DNA from: Weissella diestrammenae
Lineage (GTDB): Bacteria; Bacillota; Bacilli; Lactobacillales; Lactobacillaceae
Assembly (NCBI RefSeq): GCF_014397255.1
Contig: NZ_CP060724.1
Span: 186,001-250,000, forward strand
Direction of reading: 5' to 3'
Length of the DNA stretch: 64,000 nt
Below are positions 8,133 through 17,470 of the stretch, one piece after another. Numbering within the stretch: the first letter of the stretch is position 1; each line of letters begins with the position of its first letter. Both the position numbers and the translations under genes were made by a program. The notes beneath the pieces are model-generated. The model ran no database searches, was not told where the DNA came from, and saw only the letters and a program-made list of their open reading frames with translations.

Positions 8133-9133
8133 TCGCCCTCCGAATCTTTTACTACATTTTGCTGCCGTCGATTTTGTTGCTGATCAAATTGGTCATATGC
8201 ATTAATAATCGCACCAACTACTGGATGCCTAACCACATCGCTCGCTTCAAATTGAATAAATTCAATGTGGTTAACATCACTCAATATTTTTTGTGCCATA
8301 AGTAATCCCGATGTTACTTGTCGTGGTAAATCAATTTGAGAAATGTCACCGTTGACGATCATTTTTGATCCAAATCCTAACCGTGTCAGAAACATTTTCA
8401 TTTGTTGTGGCGTTGTATTCTGCGCCTCATCTAAGATGATGAACGCTTGATCAAGCGTACGTCCACGCATATACGCTAAAGGTGCAATTTCAATTGTACC
8501 GCGTTCGAGTAGTCTTTCAGTATGTTCTTTACCAATAATTTGATATAACGCATCATAAATAGGTCGCAAATATGGGTCAACTTTCTCGCGTAAATCACCT
8601 GGCAAAAAGCCTAGGCTTTCGCCAGCTTCAACCGCTGGTCGTGTCACAATAATGCGGCTGACTTCACCACGCTTAAGCGCTGCAACTGCCATCACAACAG
8701 CAAGGTAAGTTTTTCCTGTTCCTGCAGGGCCAATCCCAAAAGTGACGTCTTGATGGGCAATGGCTTGAACATACCGGCGTTGCCCAAAATTTTTAACCCT
8801 GACTGCACGTCCTTTATTATCACGAATTAATGTATCACTGTATAAATCAGAAAAATATTCTAAAGTCCCACGCTCATTCATTTTAATGGCACTGACAATG
8901 TCAGCGGCAGAAATTTTAATTCCCTTTTTAATTAACTGCGCGAGTTCATCAATAATCTGAACAGCGGCCAAAACATTATCTTCTTCACCTGATAACTTCA
9001 CTTGGTCACCAATTGTCACAGCAGATACTGACAAACTTTCTTCAATCAAAGCTAAATTAGCATCTTGGACACCTAATAAACCAATTTCTTGTTCAGCATT
9101 TTCAAACTTATAATCTTTCTCAATCGTTGCCAA
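8129..9133 (-). CDS. phoH: PhoH-like ATPase
   Basis: A 334-residue P-loop ATPase of the PhoH/YbeZ type that partners with YbeY in rRNA processing. It has an N-terminal KH-like/PIN-associated region, then Walker A GPAGTGKTYLAV (about residue 139) and Walker B FIILDEAQN (about residue 231). The start codon is TTG at 9133 with GAGGG seven bases upstream; no better ATG is available in frame. It is the first gene of the operon, downstream of a strong -10 element (9168-9173). Confidence 0.93.
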   Translation of the reverse strand: MATIEKDYKFENAEQEIGLLGVQDANLALIEESLSVSAVTIGDQVKLSGEEDNVLAAVQIIDELAQLIKKGIKISAADIVSAIKMNERGTLEYFSDLYSDTLIRDNKGRAVRVKNFGQRRYVQAIAHQDVTFGIGPAGTGKTYLAVVMAVAALKRGEVSRIIVTRPAVEAGESLGFLPGDLREKVDPYLRPIYDALYQIIGKEHTERLLERGTIEIAPLAYMRGRTLDQAFIILDEAQNTTPQQMKMFLTRLGFGSKMIVNGDISQIDLPRQVTSGLLMAQKILSDVNHIEFIQFEASDVVRHPVVGAIINAYDQFDQQQNRRQQNVVKDSEGE

Positions 9134-9167
9134 TAATAGGCCCTCTTATCATCTAAATATTCATTTA

Positions 9168-9197
9168 ATTATACCGCACAATAGGCAATAACAAAAA
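9168..9197 (-). promoter_or_regulatory. Promoter of the phoH-recO operon
   Basis: A consensus TATAAT (9173-9168, minus strand) lies 34 bases before the phoH TTG. The -35 is weak: TTTTTG with an 18-base or TTTTGT with a 17-base spacer. Confidence 0.6.
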
Positions 9198-9223
9198 TGA
9201 CAACTGAGGTATTTTTTATGTAC

Positions 9224-9250
9224 AAAAAAAGAATCATCATCATGATTCTT
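9224..9250 (-). terminator. Intrinsic terminator after yqeY
   Basis: A nine-base-pair stem AAGAATCAT/ATGATTCTT with a four-base loop is followed by a run of U on the minus strand, nine bases past the yqeY stop. Confidence 0.85.
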
Positions 9251-9259
9251 TTATTATGA

Positions 9260-9703
9260 TTATTTCAATAATGATTGAACGGTGGCGTTAACTAGCTTAC
9301 CGTCAGCCTTGCCTTTAACCTTAGGCATCAAAGCACCCATTACTTTGCCTAAATCCGCTTTTGTGGTTGCACCGACTTGTTCAATTGTTTCCTTAACTGT
9401 TGCAATCACTTCAGCTTCAGACATTTGAGCTGGCATATATTGCTTAACAACTGCAATTTGTTTTTCTACTTCTAAGGCTAATTCTGTCCGTTCGCCGGCC
9501 TTGTATGATTCCAATTCCTCAACACGCTGTTTCATTTCTCGTGATAACACAGCCAATTCTTCATCAGCCGTTAGATCATGTCCTAATTTAATTTGTTCAT
9601 TTGAGACTGCTGCTTTTAACATGCGAACAACTGATAAAGTTTCTTTATCTTTTGCGCGCATTGCAGTTTTCATATCAGCGGTTAGCGTTTCTAATAATGC
9701 CAT
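9260..9703 (-). CDS. yqeY: GatB/YqeY domain protein
   Basis: Stand-alone GatB/YqeY-domain protein of 147 residues, beginning MALLETLTADMKTAMRAKDK. The domain is shared with the tRNA-interacting tail of the amidotransferase subunit GatB. The free-standing YqeY has no firmly established reaction; a tRNA-binding or amidotransferase-accessory role is inferred from the fold. ATG 9703 is six bases after AGGAG, whereas the preceding ATG (9706) is too close, and further upstream in-frame starts lie in the rpsU terminator. It follows rpsU, a conserved neighbour in Firmicutes. Confidence 0.92.
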   Translation of the reverse strand: MALLETLTADMKTAMRAKDKETLSVVRMLKAAVSNEQIKLGHDLTADEELAVLSREMKQRVEELESYKAGERTELALEVEKQIAVVKQYMPAQMSEAEVIATVKETIEQVGATTKADLGKVMGALMPKVKGKADGKLVNATVQSLLK

Positions 9704-9743
9704 CATGTTCTCCTTCATGCATTTACCTATTATAGTTTCAAAC

Positions 9744-9770
9744 AAAAAACCAGACTACAAAGTAGCCCGG
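9744..9770 (-). terminator. Intrinsic terminator after rpsU
   Basis: On the minus strand CCGGGCUAC pairs with GUAGUCUGG (two G-U pairs) around UUU and is followed by six U. It lies between rpsU and yqeY. Confidence 0.75.
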
Positions 9771-9781
9771 CTATGAACCTA

Positions 9782-9967
9782 TTAACGGCTCTTCTTGTTC
9801 TTACGCTTACGTGCAGCTTCAGCTTTAAGCTTTCGTTGTACAGATGGCTTGATGTAGAATTCGCGCTTACGATATTCTTGCAAAGTACCATCCTTTGACA
9901 CACCACGCTTGAAACGACGGAGAGCATCATCAAGAGACTCATTCTTACGAACAACAGTCTTAGTCAT
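9782..9967 (-). CDS. rpsU: 30S ribosomal protein S21
   Basis: A 61-residue basic protein of the small ribosomal subunit head/platform region near the anti-Shine-Dalgarno end of 16S rRNA. The sequence [20 protein letters not shown] followed by a Lys/Arg-rich C-terminus is unmistakable. The ATG has a strong AAAGGAGGG upstream. It has its own promoter (10032-10060) and a terminator at 9744-9770. Confidence 0.98.
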   Translation of the reverse strand: MTKTVVRKNESLDDALRRFKRGVSKDGTLQEYRKREFYIKPSVQRKLKAEAARKRKNKKSR

Positions 9968-10031
9968 GATAAATTCCCTCCTTTCTCGTGTTTAATTAAC
10001 TATCACTAGCCCACACTCTGTTCAATTAACT

Positions 10032-10060
10032 AGTTTAGCAAACTCAACTGCTTAAATCAA
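10032..10060 (-). promoter_or_regulatory. rpsU promoter
   Basis: Minus-strand TTGATT (10060-10055), a 17-base spacer and TAAACT (10037-10032) lie about 65 bases before rpsU. A CTGCTT/AAGCAG inverted repeat (10048-10064) overlaps the -35 and may be the remnant of an upstream transcript end. Confidence 0.6.
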
Positions 10061-10072
10061 GCAGAATAAAAT

Positions 10073-11437
10073 TCACTTTTTTCTCATTTTGAAATGCATC
10101 GAAAAACGTACCAGACTACTATAGATAATTGCTGCAATTCCCATTGTTAACCATGTCGCACCAATCGTTTCTTTAATTACTGTTAGCTGTTGCAAACCAA
10201 AATAAATACCGACACTCAAACCCCATGTGAGATAGGCTTTAACATTAAATCCACGTGTATACCAATATGGACCCTTGACTTGATTGAATGATGACAATTG
10301 GTACTTTTGTTGATGGATGAGGAAATAGTCAACTAACAAAATGGCGATTTCTGGCCCTAAAATCATGCCCACTAAATCTAAAAACCATGTGAAAGTTGCT
10401 AAAAACCCACCGACAACAAATGGAATGAAACTCATCAAGGTGGCAATGATTGTCACAATCCACAATGCTGGTGTTAATTTAACTCGTGGCACAATATTAT
10501 TCAATGCTGAGCCAGCTGCCATTAAATTAACAGCATTGGCCGTCGTTGACGTGATCATAATGACGAGCAATGCCAAAACGCCTAGGCCCAATTTTGATGC
10601 GACAGTTGACGGATCTGAGCTGTCAGTACTGAACGTGTTCGTACTAATAGCAGCCGCAATGGTTGTCAATGAACCCACGATTGAAAACCAATAAAGGCCC
10701 ATTGTCGCCCCAAAGAATGGGGCTTTGGTTGCAGCTGAACGATGTTTAGCAAATCGTGTAAAATCAGCCGCAGCAGTAACCCACGCTAGATTAAACGCAG
10801 CAAAAATATCAATGGCTGTCCCAAATGACAAATGTGCTGTCTCGGGTGGTTGCCAAGCAAAGATTTTTGACAATGGCACTGACTTAAGGACGATAACTGT
10901 TTCCCACAAAACAAGCACAATCACAAGTATAATTCCGATTCGCTCAATGAGTCGAATTGACCTTTGACCTAATGAGATTGAAATCAAATGCAACAATCCC
11001 ATGATGACAACCCCAATCACCATCCCATTTAGGCCCCCTGGCTTAAAATAATTTGTGCCAAAAAGATCACTCAGCAAATAACTCACTGAAATTGCGGCAA
11101 TATATGTGTTAACAGCTGCCCAGCCCATAAACTGAACGACGTTAATTAATGACGGTCCAATCGAGCCACGAACGCCAAAAGCGGGCCGCATCAGGTTCAT
11201 CGTCGAAGCACCCACGCGATAACCAATATAACCCACTGCTGCCAAAAAGACATACGCTAAAGGGCCAGAAATTAAGATGACACCTAGAGCACCGGCTAAC
11301 CCAAGTGCGGCCAAAACACCACCCATATACCAAGTCCCATTATTTGCGTTTGCGCCAATCCATGTCGCAAGTTCATCCCAAAATCCCATTTGTGTAATGT
11401 GTTGATCACTGTCAACTTTAATCTCACGTGTTGTCAT
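10073..11437 (-). CDS. NCS1-family cytosine/purine permease
   Basis: Integral membrane nucleobase:cation symporter-1 protein, 454 residues with about twelve hydrophobic segments. It starts MTTREIKVDSDQHITQMGFW, and the first helix carries GANANNGTWYMGGVLAALG. The motif FNLAWVTAAADFTRFAK near residue 222 resembles the substrate-binding region of CodB and the thiamine-precursor transporter CytX. Cytosine, another purine/pyrimidine base or hydroxymethylpyrimidine are all possible. No cytosine deaminase or thi gene is adjacent to decide, and no TPP or purine riboswitch was recognised upstream. ATG 11437 is five bases after GGAGG; the frame extends to a TTG that lies in the SD itself. Confidence 0.85.
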   Translation of the reverse strand: MTTREIKVDSDQHITQMGFWDELATWIGANANNGTWYMGGVLAALGLAGALGVILISGPLAYVFLAAVGYIGYRVGASTMNLMRPAFGVRGSIGPSLINVVQFMGWAAVNTYIAAISVSYLLSDLFGTNYFKPGGLNGMVIGVVIMGLLHLISISLGQRSIRLIERIGIILVIVLVLWETVIVLKSVPLSKIFAWQPPETAHLSFGTAIDIFAAFNLAWVTAAADFTRFAKHRSAATKAPFFGATMGLYWFSIVGSLTTIAAAISTNTFSTDSSDPSTVASKLGLGVLALLVIMITSTTANAVNLMAAGSALNNIVPRVKLTPALWIVTIIATLMSFIPFVVGGFLATFTWFLDLVGMILGPEIAILLVDYFLIHQQKYQLSSFNQVKGPYWYTRGFNVKAYLTWGLSVGIYFGLQQLTVIKETIGATWLTMGIAAIIYSSLVRFSMHFKMRKK

Positions 11438-11571
11438 ATCTTCCTCCAAAATTTTATTCTACCTAGAATAACAAATTAACATTGCTAAAATAATACAAAG
11501 ATAGTTACTTTAAATAACAAAAAAATACATACAAATTATTCTCATCCGTTTCGAAATTAATTTTTTCTAAT

Positions 11572-11604
11572 AAAAAATCGAGTTATCAATTGATAACTCG
11601 ATTT
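11572..11604 (-). terminator. Terminator after tRNA-Asn
   Basis: A perfect palindrome centred on CAATTG (11575-11604) folds into a long stem and is followed on the minus strand by a short U-run. It is about 17 bases past the tRNA 3' end. The region between it and the permease start (11450-11571) holds no recognised gene or riboswitch. Confidence 0.75.
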
Positions 11605-11620
11605 CATTTACAATCATTGA

Positions 11621-11692
11621 CTGCTCCACCTGGATTCGAACCAGGGACCTGCGCATTAACAGTGCGTTATTCTACCGCTGAACTATGGAGCA
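11621..11692 (-). tRNA. tRNA-Asn (GUU)
   Basis: A 72-base cloverleaf on the minus strand. The acceptor stem is TGCTCCA/TGGAGCA, the anticodon loop CTGTTAA has anticodon GTT, and the T-arm is CCTGG-TTCGAAT-CCAGG. The discriminator base is G, as expected for Asn. CCA is not encoded. It is an isolated tRNA gene with its own promoter and terminator. Confidence 0.96.
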
Positions 11693-11709
11693 ATTACCCT
11701 ATGCCAATA

Positions 11710-11738
11710 ATCATACAAGGATAATTAGAGAATATCAA
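11710..11738 (-). promoter_or_regulatory. tRNA-Asn promoter
   Basis: Minus-strand TTGATA (11738-11733), a 17-base spacer and TATGAT (11715-11710) lie 17 bases before the mature tRNA 5' end. Confidence 0.7.
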
Positions 11739-11797
11739 TAATTTATTTATTTTTAGTGAGTGTTTTATGAGTGAAAACTTATTGTACTGTTAAATTA

Positions 11798-12679
11798 TCA
11801 CAATCGTGGTTCATAAAAGCGCCCGAATGTCCGTTCGATTCGCCACATCGATGCCCAAGCGCCTGGGTCCGCCTGATGAATTGCCGCGTAAGCATCAACT
11901 TCTTCATACAAAGAAATCACTGTAAACAAAATTTCTTTTGGATGATGATTATAGGCGCCTTCCGCATGGTGCACAATCGTAATACCACGGCGTAACTGAC
12001 TTTGCAATGCCATCGCAACTTCTTGTGGCATTTCAGTAATCACCATTAATTGCATTTTCTGCTGCCGTGTATAAACCGTATCAATCATTCGTGCATTCAC
12101 TACTAAGCCAATCGCTGTATATAAAGCGTATTTGGGGCCAAATAAGAATCCCGATCCAAGCAAAATGAAGAAATTAAACATCAAATTGGCTTTTCCCATA
12201 TTAATCCCATATTTACGCTTTAAGACAATCCCAATGACGTCAAGCCCCCCAGTTGAAAGGCCATTACGTAAAGCAAATCCAGTGCCAAAACCATTAATCA
12301 AGCCACCAAAAATAGCGTCCATAAGCGGATCTTTGGTCCAGGGCACAACAGGTCCCGCAATAAAACGCATTGCCATTGATGCCATAACAATGGCAATTGC
12401 GGTGAAAATAGTGAATTTAGCCCCAATATTGCGATATGAAAAGAACAATAGCGGAATATTCAATAAAACTAATAAGATATACACCGGTAAGTCAAATCCT
12501 AATAGACGTTCAAATAAAGTATTGACTAATTGTGATAACCCAGTGATCCCAGAAGAATAAATATGACCGTTAGTCCAGAAAAAATTCAAAGCAATAGCTG
12601 CTGCAACAGCGTAAACAACGGCTGCCGTTAAGCGACCAGTATACTCATGATTACGCATATAATCTTCAAATGATTGCAT
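11798..12679 (-). CDS. YitT family membrane protein
   Basis: A 293-residue membrane protein of the YitT/DUF161 family. Five to six hydrophobic segments span residues 15-190; FGGLINGFGTGFALRNG and GGLDVIGIVLKRKYG match the repeated YitT_membrane motif. A cytoplasmic C-terminal DUF2179 domain follows (LMVITEMPQEVAMAL onward, about residue 210). The biochemical function of the family is unestablished. The gene begins 23 bases after aspS with only a weak SD, so it is probably expressed from the T-box-controlled hisS-aspS transcript. No clear terminator follows it before tRNA-Asn. Confidence 0.9.
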   Translation of the reverse strand: MQSFEDYMRNHEYTGRLTAAVVYAVAAAIALNFFWTNGHIYSSGITGLSQLVNTLFERLLGFDLPVYILLVLLNIPLLFFSYRNIGAKFTIFTAIAIVMASMAMRFIAGPVVPWTKDPLMDAIFGGLINGFGTGFALRNGLSTGGLDVIGIVLKRKYGINMGKANLMFNFFILLGSGFLFGPKYALYTAIGLVVNARMIDTVYTRQQKMQLMVITEMPQEVAMALQSQLRRGITIVHHAEGAYNHHPKEILFTVISLYEEVDAYAAIHQADPGAWASMWRIERTFGRFYEPRL

Positions 12680-12702
12680 TTATTCAATCCAGCTTTCTCA
12701 GT

Positions 12703-14505
12703 CTATTCTTCTGCCATATTTGGCGTTGACGTTTCAGCATAAATTGGTGCAACCAAACCAAGTTCATCTAATTGCGCCTTTGCCACTGGCAATGGCGCAT
12801 CAGTCATCGGTTCACTCCCTTTTGAGTTCTTAGGGAATGCAATTACTTCACGGATATTATCAACACCAGCTAATAACATGGCTAAGCGATCTAACCCAAG
12901 AGCAATCCCCCCCATGGGTGGGAATCCATAGGTCATACCTTCAAGTAAGAACCCAAAGGCCTCTTCAGCCGCTTCAGGTGTAAAGCCAAGTGCAGCAAGC
13001 ATCTTTTGCTGAATATCCATTCGATGAATACGAATTGACCCTGAACCCAATTCATAGCCATTCAACACCAAATCATAAGATTGTGCGTGTGCTTGATGTG
13101 CACCCTCAGTCGTATCCATCAATGGCAAATCTTCCTCATTTGGCATTGTAAATGGATGGTGAGCTGAAATCCAACGATCTTCATCTGGTTGATATTCAAA
13201 CAATGGCCAATTAACAATCCATGCAAATTGCCACTTTGATTCATCAATTAATCCCTGCGCTTTAGCTGTCATACGTCGCAATGCATCAAGGGTTGCCGCA
13301 ACTACAGCCGGTTTATCAGCTGCGAACAACACTAAGTCACCTTCTTTTGCTTCTGTAGCTGCAAGCAGTGCATCACTTTCGGCCGTCAAAAACTTAGCAA
13401 TTGGACCAGTAATGCCATCTGCTGTAATTTTTAACCAAGCTAACCCTTTGGCACCAAAGCGTTCAATATATTGTGCCATTTTGTCAATATCTTTGCGTGA
13501 ATAATGTTCTGCTGCCCCTGGCACAACAATTGCCTTAACCTGCCCGCCATTTGCGATAGCTTTTGAAAAGACACCAAATTCAGATTGCGCTAGTAAACTT
13601 GATAAATCAATCAACTCCATACCAAAACGCATATCAGGTTTATCAGTTCCAAAACGAGCCATTGATTCAGCCCAATCTAAAGTTGGAATTTCAGCTATAT
13701 TCAAGTCAAAATCAACTGTTTTTTTCATAATCGCAGCAACCCATTCATTAACCAATGCGATAATTTCGCTTTGCGACATGAATGAGGTCTCCAAATCAAG
13801 TTGTGTAAATTCGGGCTGACGGTCACCTCGTAAATCTTCATCACGAAACGCACGCGCTACTTGATAATAACGGTCAAAACCAGCTCCCATCAATAACTGT
13901 TTAAATAGTTGTGGTGATTGTGGTAATGCATAAAATGAACCCGGATTAACCCGTGATGGTACCAGATAGTCACGCGCACCTTCAGGCGTCGACTTAGCTA
14001 AGTATGGGGTTTCAATATCAATAAACCCATTAGCATCTAAAAACTCGTGGGTTGCTGCGGTGACCTTTGACCGAATGCGTAGATTCCTTTGCATTTCAGG
14101 ACGACGCAAATCAAGATATCGGTATTTCAAACGGAGCTCATCTGATACATTAATATCATCTTCAATATAAAATGGGGTTGTTTTAGCAGTTGATAAAATC
14201 TCAACTTGTTGCACCTGCACTTCAATTTTACCTGAACGCATCTGCGCATTAATCGCATTTTCATCACGCGCAACAACGACACCAGTCGCCTCAATCACAA
14301 ATTCGGTCCTGATTTGATCAGCCACGGTTAATGCATCGGCATTAATTGCCTCAGAAAATGTTAACTGTACCAGTCCTTCACGATCTCTAAGGTCAACGAA
14401 AATAAGCGCCCCCAAATCACGTCGCTTTTGAACCCATCCCTGTAAAACAACAGTTTGACCTAAATACTTTTCATCAATTAATCCTGCATAATTTGTCCTT
14501 TTCAT
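12703..14505 (-). CDS. aspS: Aspartyl-tRNA synthetase
   Basis: Class IIb synthetase charging tRNA-Asp, 600 residues. The N-terminal OB anticodon-binding domain ([20 protein letters not shown], about residue 22) is followed by class II motif 2 ([18 protein letters not shown], about residue 218), a bacterial GAD insertion domain, and motif 3 ([16 protein letters not shown], near residue 534). The length is normal for a bacterial-type enzyme. The start ATG overlaps the hisS TGA stop by four bases (ATGA), with GGGGAG upstream. The operon with hisS under one T-box is typical of Lactobacillales. Confidence 0.97.
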   Translation of the reverse strand: MKRTNYAGLIDEKYLGQTVVLQGWVQKRRDLGALIFVDLRDREGLVQLTFSEAINADALTVADQIRTEFVIEATGVVVARDENAINAQMRSGKIEVQVQQVEILSTAKTTPFYIEDDINVSDELRLKYRYLDLRRPEMQRNLRIRSKVTAATHEFLDANGFIDIETPYLAKSTPEGARDYLVPSRVNPGSFYALPQSPQLFKQLLMGAGFDRYYQVARAFRDEDLRGDRQPEFTQLDLETSFMSQSEIIALVNEWVAAIMKKTVDFDLNIAEIPTLDWAESMARFGTDKPDMRFGMELIDLSSLLAQSEFGVFSKAIANGGQVKAIVVPGAAEHYSRKDIDKMAQYIERFGAKGLAWLKITADGITGPIAKFLTAESDALLAATEAKEGDLVLFAADKPAVVAATLDALRRMTAKAQGLIDESKWQFAWIVNWPLFEYQPDEDRWISAHHPFTMPNEEDLPLMDTTEGAHQAHAQSYDLVLNGYELGSGSIRIHRMDIQQKMLAALGFTPEAAEEAFGFLLEGMTYGFPPMGGIALGLDRLAMLLAGVDNIREVIAFPKNSKGSEPMTDAPLPVAKAQLDELGLVAPIYAETSTPNMAEE

Positions 14506-15824
14506 GCGTTATTCTCCCCTTCGTTTTGTTCGATAGATTCATCAATATATGCTGGCAGATTTGTATATAGTTCAGCCAATTTAACAGTTATTTCATGGCC
14601 CGTTGTCATATTCTTTAAGTTGGCGGATTGCGCTAGTAATTCTTGCTCACCAATCACAATGATATAACGTGCTTGTTCACGATCTGCCGTTTTAAACTGC
14701 CCTTTCAACTTTCGATCTGAGAAATCGCAATCAGCCGAATAACCAAATGCACGTACTGCTTGAACCATCTGTAAAGCCGTCACTTCAGTTCCTTCGCCTT
14801 GATGTGCAACATACACATCAAGTGGTGCTATCCCAGGTAAATTAGCCTGTTCATCAGCTAATAACAACATCAGGCGCTCTAAACCAATCCCAAAACCAAT
14901 TCCCGGCAATTCAGGACCACCTAATTCAGATACGAGGCCACTATAACGACCACCACCGGCAATCGTAGTCCAACCAGTTCCCAAGGCTTTGGACTGTGTC
15001 ATCACCTCAAAAATTGTATGGTTATAATAATCTAGTCCCCGAACAACTGTGGCATCAACCTCATATTCAACACCTAGAGCGTCTAAATAACGCTGCAATT
15101 GTTCAAATCGAACTTTTGCATCATCACTAAGATAGTCAAGAATTGACGGTGCATTGGCCACAATTGCTTGGTCTGCTTGATCCTTTGAATCTAAGACACG
15201 TAATGGATTTTTTTCTAATCGCACCTGTGAATCCTTTGATAGTTCATCAAAAAATGGGGTTAAATAAGCAATGAGCGCTTCACGATAATTGTGCCGTGAT
15301 TCAATATCACCCAATGAATTTACCGCAACCTTTAATTGTGTCAGACCAAGTGTTTGGAATAAATCAACAACCATCGCAATCATTTCAGCATCTAAGGCTG
15401 GTGATTCTGAGCCAAATGCCTCCACCCCGATTTGATGGAACTGACGCATACGACCCGCTTGTGGTCGTTCATATCGAAACATGGGGCCAATATAAAAGGC
15501 TTTATAAGGCTTTTGAAACTCAGGTCCAAATAATTTGTTTTCAACAAACGCGCGGACGACACCTGCCGTACCTTCTGGTCTGAGCGCCATTCGACGCTCG
15601 CCTTTATCAAAAAAATCATACATTTCTTTTGTAACAACGTCTGAAGTATCCCCAGAGGTACGTGAAAAGACTTCAAAGTTTTCAAAAATTGGCGTTCGGA
15701 TTTCGTGATATTGGTAATCGTTAAATAGTAACCGAGCCGTTTCTTCAACAAAATGCCATTTACTTGACTCTCCAGGTAAGAGATCAGCTGTCCCTTTGGG
15801 TTTTTGATATGTTGCTTTTGCCAT
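14502..15824 (-). CDS. hisS: Histidyl-tRNA synthetase
   Basis: Class IIa synthetase charging tRNA-His, 440 residues. The N-terminus reads [16 protein letters not shown]. Motif 2 is [18 protein letters not shown] near residue 115, the histidine-specific motif [13 protein letters not shown] lies near residue 262, and [15 protein letters not shown] is motif 3. The C-terminal anticodon-binding domain follows ([11 protein letters not shown]). The ATG has AAAGGA upstream. It is the first gene of the T-box-regulated hisS-aspS-yitT unit. Confidence 0.97.
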   Translation of the reverse strand: MAKATYQKPKGTADLLPGESSKWHFVEETARLLFNDYQYHEIRTPIFENFEVFSRTSGDTSDVVTKEMYDFFDKGERRMALRPEGTAGVVRAFVENKLFGPEFQKPYKAFYIGPMFRYERPQAGRMRQFHQIGVEAFGSESPALDAEMIAMVVDLFQTLGLTQLKVAVNSLGDIESRHNYREALIAYLTPFFDELSKDSQVRLEKNPLRVLDSKDQADQAIVANAPSILDYLSDDAKVRFEQLQRYLDALGVEYEVDATVVRGLDYYNHTIFEVMTQSKALGTGWTTIAGGGRYSGLVSELGGPELPGIGFGIGLERLMLLLADEQANLPGIAPLDVYVAHQGEGTEVTALQMVQAVRAFGYSADCDFSDRKLKGQFKTADREQARYIIVIGEQELLAQSANLKNMTTGHEITVKLAELYTNLPAYIDESIEQNEGENNA

Positions 15825-15860
15825 TTTTTCATCCTTTCATATTTAACGAAAATTATAAAT

Positions 15861-16063
15861 AAAAAGCACCCTAACGAAAAAATCGTCAAGGGCGCTGATG
15901 TGGGCGCGGTACCACCTTGCTTTATGCTTTTGCCGTAACGAGGCCATGACGCGCCGAGGCGAACCTCAAAAGTGTCCCCTTATGCTGATAGATGACGGGC
16001 TTACACCAGACCCCGTTCGCTAAGCATCCAACATAAGTTAGGCTTTCTCATTGGTTTTATAAT
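15861..16063 (-). promoter_or_regulatory. T-box leader of hisS-aspS
   Basis: A T-box riboswitch senses uncharged tRNA and switches between a terminator and an antiterminator. On the minus strand the conserved T-box AAGGTGGTACCGCG lies at 15918-15905 and includes the UGG that pairs with the tRNA acceptor end. It is followed by a terminator, GCGCCCT/AGGGTGC plus five U (15895-15861). Stem I can be drawn from the ACGGG/CCCGT and ATGCT/AGCAT pairings. The 3' side of its internal loop reads GGGGACAC, offering GAC (Asp, followed by the usual purine A) overlapping CAC (His) at 15976-15972. The element fits the Asp/His-responsive leaders of Lactobacillales; which tRNA dominates is not determined here. 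Confidence 0.93.
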
Positions 16064-16070
16064 ATGTTTT

Positions 16071-16099
16071 ATTATGCACCATTCCTAAATACTTTTCAA
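16071..16099 (-). promoter_or_regulatory. hisS operon promoter
   Basis: Minus-strand TTGAAA (16099-16094), a 17-base spacer and CATAAT (16076-16071) lie just past the amidase stop, placing the start of the T-box leader near 16063. Confidence 0.7.
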
Positions 16100-16100
16100 G

Positions 16101-17006
16101 CTAATGACTCGTTTTAGCTGCTGCATTCAAATAACGTTGTAGACCAATTGGAATGCGTTGTGCAATTTTTTGCTGATACGCAGGTGATTTAATGTAACTA
16201 AAATCCTTGCTCGTGTTAATGTAGCCGTTTTCTAGCAAAATGGCTGGCACTGAATTTGCTTCCAGAACCACATAATCCGCTTGCTCAACGCCGCGATTAG
16301 TCAACGGCATCACCGGACTCATTGCCTGATTCATTTGTGTTGCTAAGTCTTTTGAGCCATTATTCTCACGGCCATAATAGGTTGTAAAACCACTCGCTGA
16401 ATTATCTGGTTTTGCCGAATCAAAGTGAAACGAGATAAAAGCATTTGCTCGATTAGCTTCACCAACTTTTGGAATCACTGCCAAATAGACTAATTTGTCT
16501 GTATCTCGTGACATCACGACGCGTGTACCATAGTTTTCAACAAGTTCATTTCGAACACGTTTTGCCAATTGCAATGTATATGTTTTTTCGAAATGTTTTT
16601 CATCAATACTCTGGGCACCTGAATCAGACCCACCATGACCTGGGTCCAACTCAATCGTTGCTTCAGACAGTAAACTCATATGCTTTAAAGGCACCTTGCG
16701 TTCCAGCAACCATCCAGCAACCCATCCCGTTGATTCATCTTCTCTTTGTACCTGATACCAACCATTGTCTTTGGCTAATATATTTAAATGTTCACCTTGT
16801 TTTAAAGTGCCTTTGGCTGCTTTTAAAACATCTGGGCCAACACGCAACGTCAAATTGGGAATTTGGACCGTAATCTGTTGTTTCACCAATAAGACCATCG
16901 TAAAAGTGATTGCGACTGTCAGCATACCAATGGTAATTGCTAGTGGCACCCAAAATCGTGTAATAAATTTAAAAATCAAATTAGTGAGTCGTCGAATACC
17001 TAGCAT
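16101..17006 (-). CDS. N-acetylmuramoyl-L-alanine amidase with SH3 domain
   Basis: A membrane-anchored or secreted peptidoglycan amidase that cleaves the MurNAc-L-Ala bond, 301 residues. One N-terminal hydrophobic segment (about residues 20-42) acts as signal or anchor. A bacterial SH3 domain follows (LRVGPDVLKAAKGTLKQG, then TGWVAGWLLE). The Amidase_3 domain carries the zinc ligands in ELDPGHGGSDSGA (His), HFEKTYTLQLAKRV (Glu) and NAFISFHFDSA (His), and the catalytic Glu in ILLENGYI. ATG 17006 has AGGGG five bases upstream; a longer frame reaching into the upstream gene lacks an SD. It follows the deoxyribosyltransferase gene closely. Confidence 0.92.
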   Translation of the reverse strand: MLGIRRLTNLIFKFITRFWVPLAITIGMLTVAITFTMVLLVKQQITVQIPNLTLRVGPDVLKAAKGTLKQGEHLNILAKDNGWYQVQREDESTGWVAGWLLERKVPLKHMSLLSEATIELDPGHGGSDSGAQSIDEKHFEKTYTLQLAKRVRNELVENYGTRVVMSRDTDKLVYLAVIPKVGEANRANAFISFHFDSAKPDNSASGFTTYYGRENNGSKDLATQMNQAMSPVMPLTNRGVEQADYVVLEANSVPAILLENGYINTSKDFSYIKSPAYQQKIAQRIPIGLQRYLNAAAKTSH

Positions 17007-17019
17007 ATTTTCCCCTCGA

Positions 17020-17460
17020 TTAGAACACTGGTCCATCCCATTCGCTCGCTGGCATCACATTAAAATCATACGTGGCCAGCTGATCTGCTTGTCGGATAAA
17101 GGTATGTGCTGGTACTGAAATCATGATATTAATGCCACCTTCTTTTTCTTTAAAGATGACAACTTTTTTTCCTTGCATACCGGCATAGCCCAATTCCCAT
17201 GCCGTACCTGGGTCAACATAGTCTTGGTCATAATCAACAATTCCGACAACGACATCCGCATCATGCAAATGCTGACGATCTGATTCAAAGACGACTTTGG
17301 CCCACGCTTTACTACCAAATTCATAATCGTCAAAAGAATCACGAAATGGACTATAAAAAGATTCCACCGTAGGATTTGCTTGCAATGCAGCTTCAACTCG
17401 TTCTAACCGTGCAATTTGTTCATCATCAAAAAAAGGGCCTGCCAAATATACTTTTGTCAT
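17020..17460 (-). CDS. Nucleoside 2-deoxyribosyltransferase
   Basis: Exchanges the base of 2'-deoxyribonucleosides in purine/pyrimidine salvage. The 146-residue protein opens with TKVYLAGPFFDDEQ and carries DADVVVGIVDYDQDYVDPG, then TAWELGYAGMQGKKV near residue 86. The Glu in WELGYA corresponds to the catalytic nucleophile of lactobacillal N-deoxyribosyltransferases. Whether it is type I (purine only) or type II cannot be read with confidence. The start has GAGAGA upstream. It lies 10 bases after the small gene at 17471 and 13 bases before the amidase start. Confidence 0.92.
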   Translation of the reverse strand: MTKVYLAGPFFDDEQIARLERVEAALQANPTVESFYSPFRDSFDDYEFGSKAWAKVVFESDRQHLHDADVVVGIVDYDQDYVDPGTAWELGYAGMQGKKVVIFKEKEGGINIMISVPAHTFIRQADQLATYDFNVMPASEWDGPVF

Positions 17461-17470
17461 ATTCTCTCTC

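Noticed and set aside
11450-11571. Possible purine or TPP riboswitch upstream of the NCS1 permease
   Set aside because: The region is A/T-rich with no conserved riboswitch core (no CTGAGA, no TATA-GG purine-aptamer pairing) and no terminator before the start codon.
12132-12560. 142-codon plus-strand frame
   Set aside because: It is antisense to the yitT-like gene, which has clear membrane segments and family motifs.
15392-15889. 165-codon minus-strand frame covering the hisS start
   Set aside because: It overlaps hisS in another frame and runs into the T-box terminator; its translation shows no family features.
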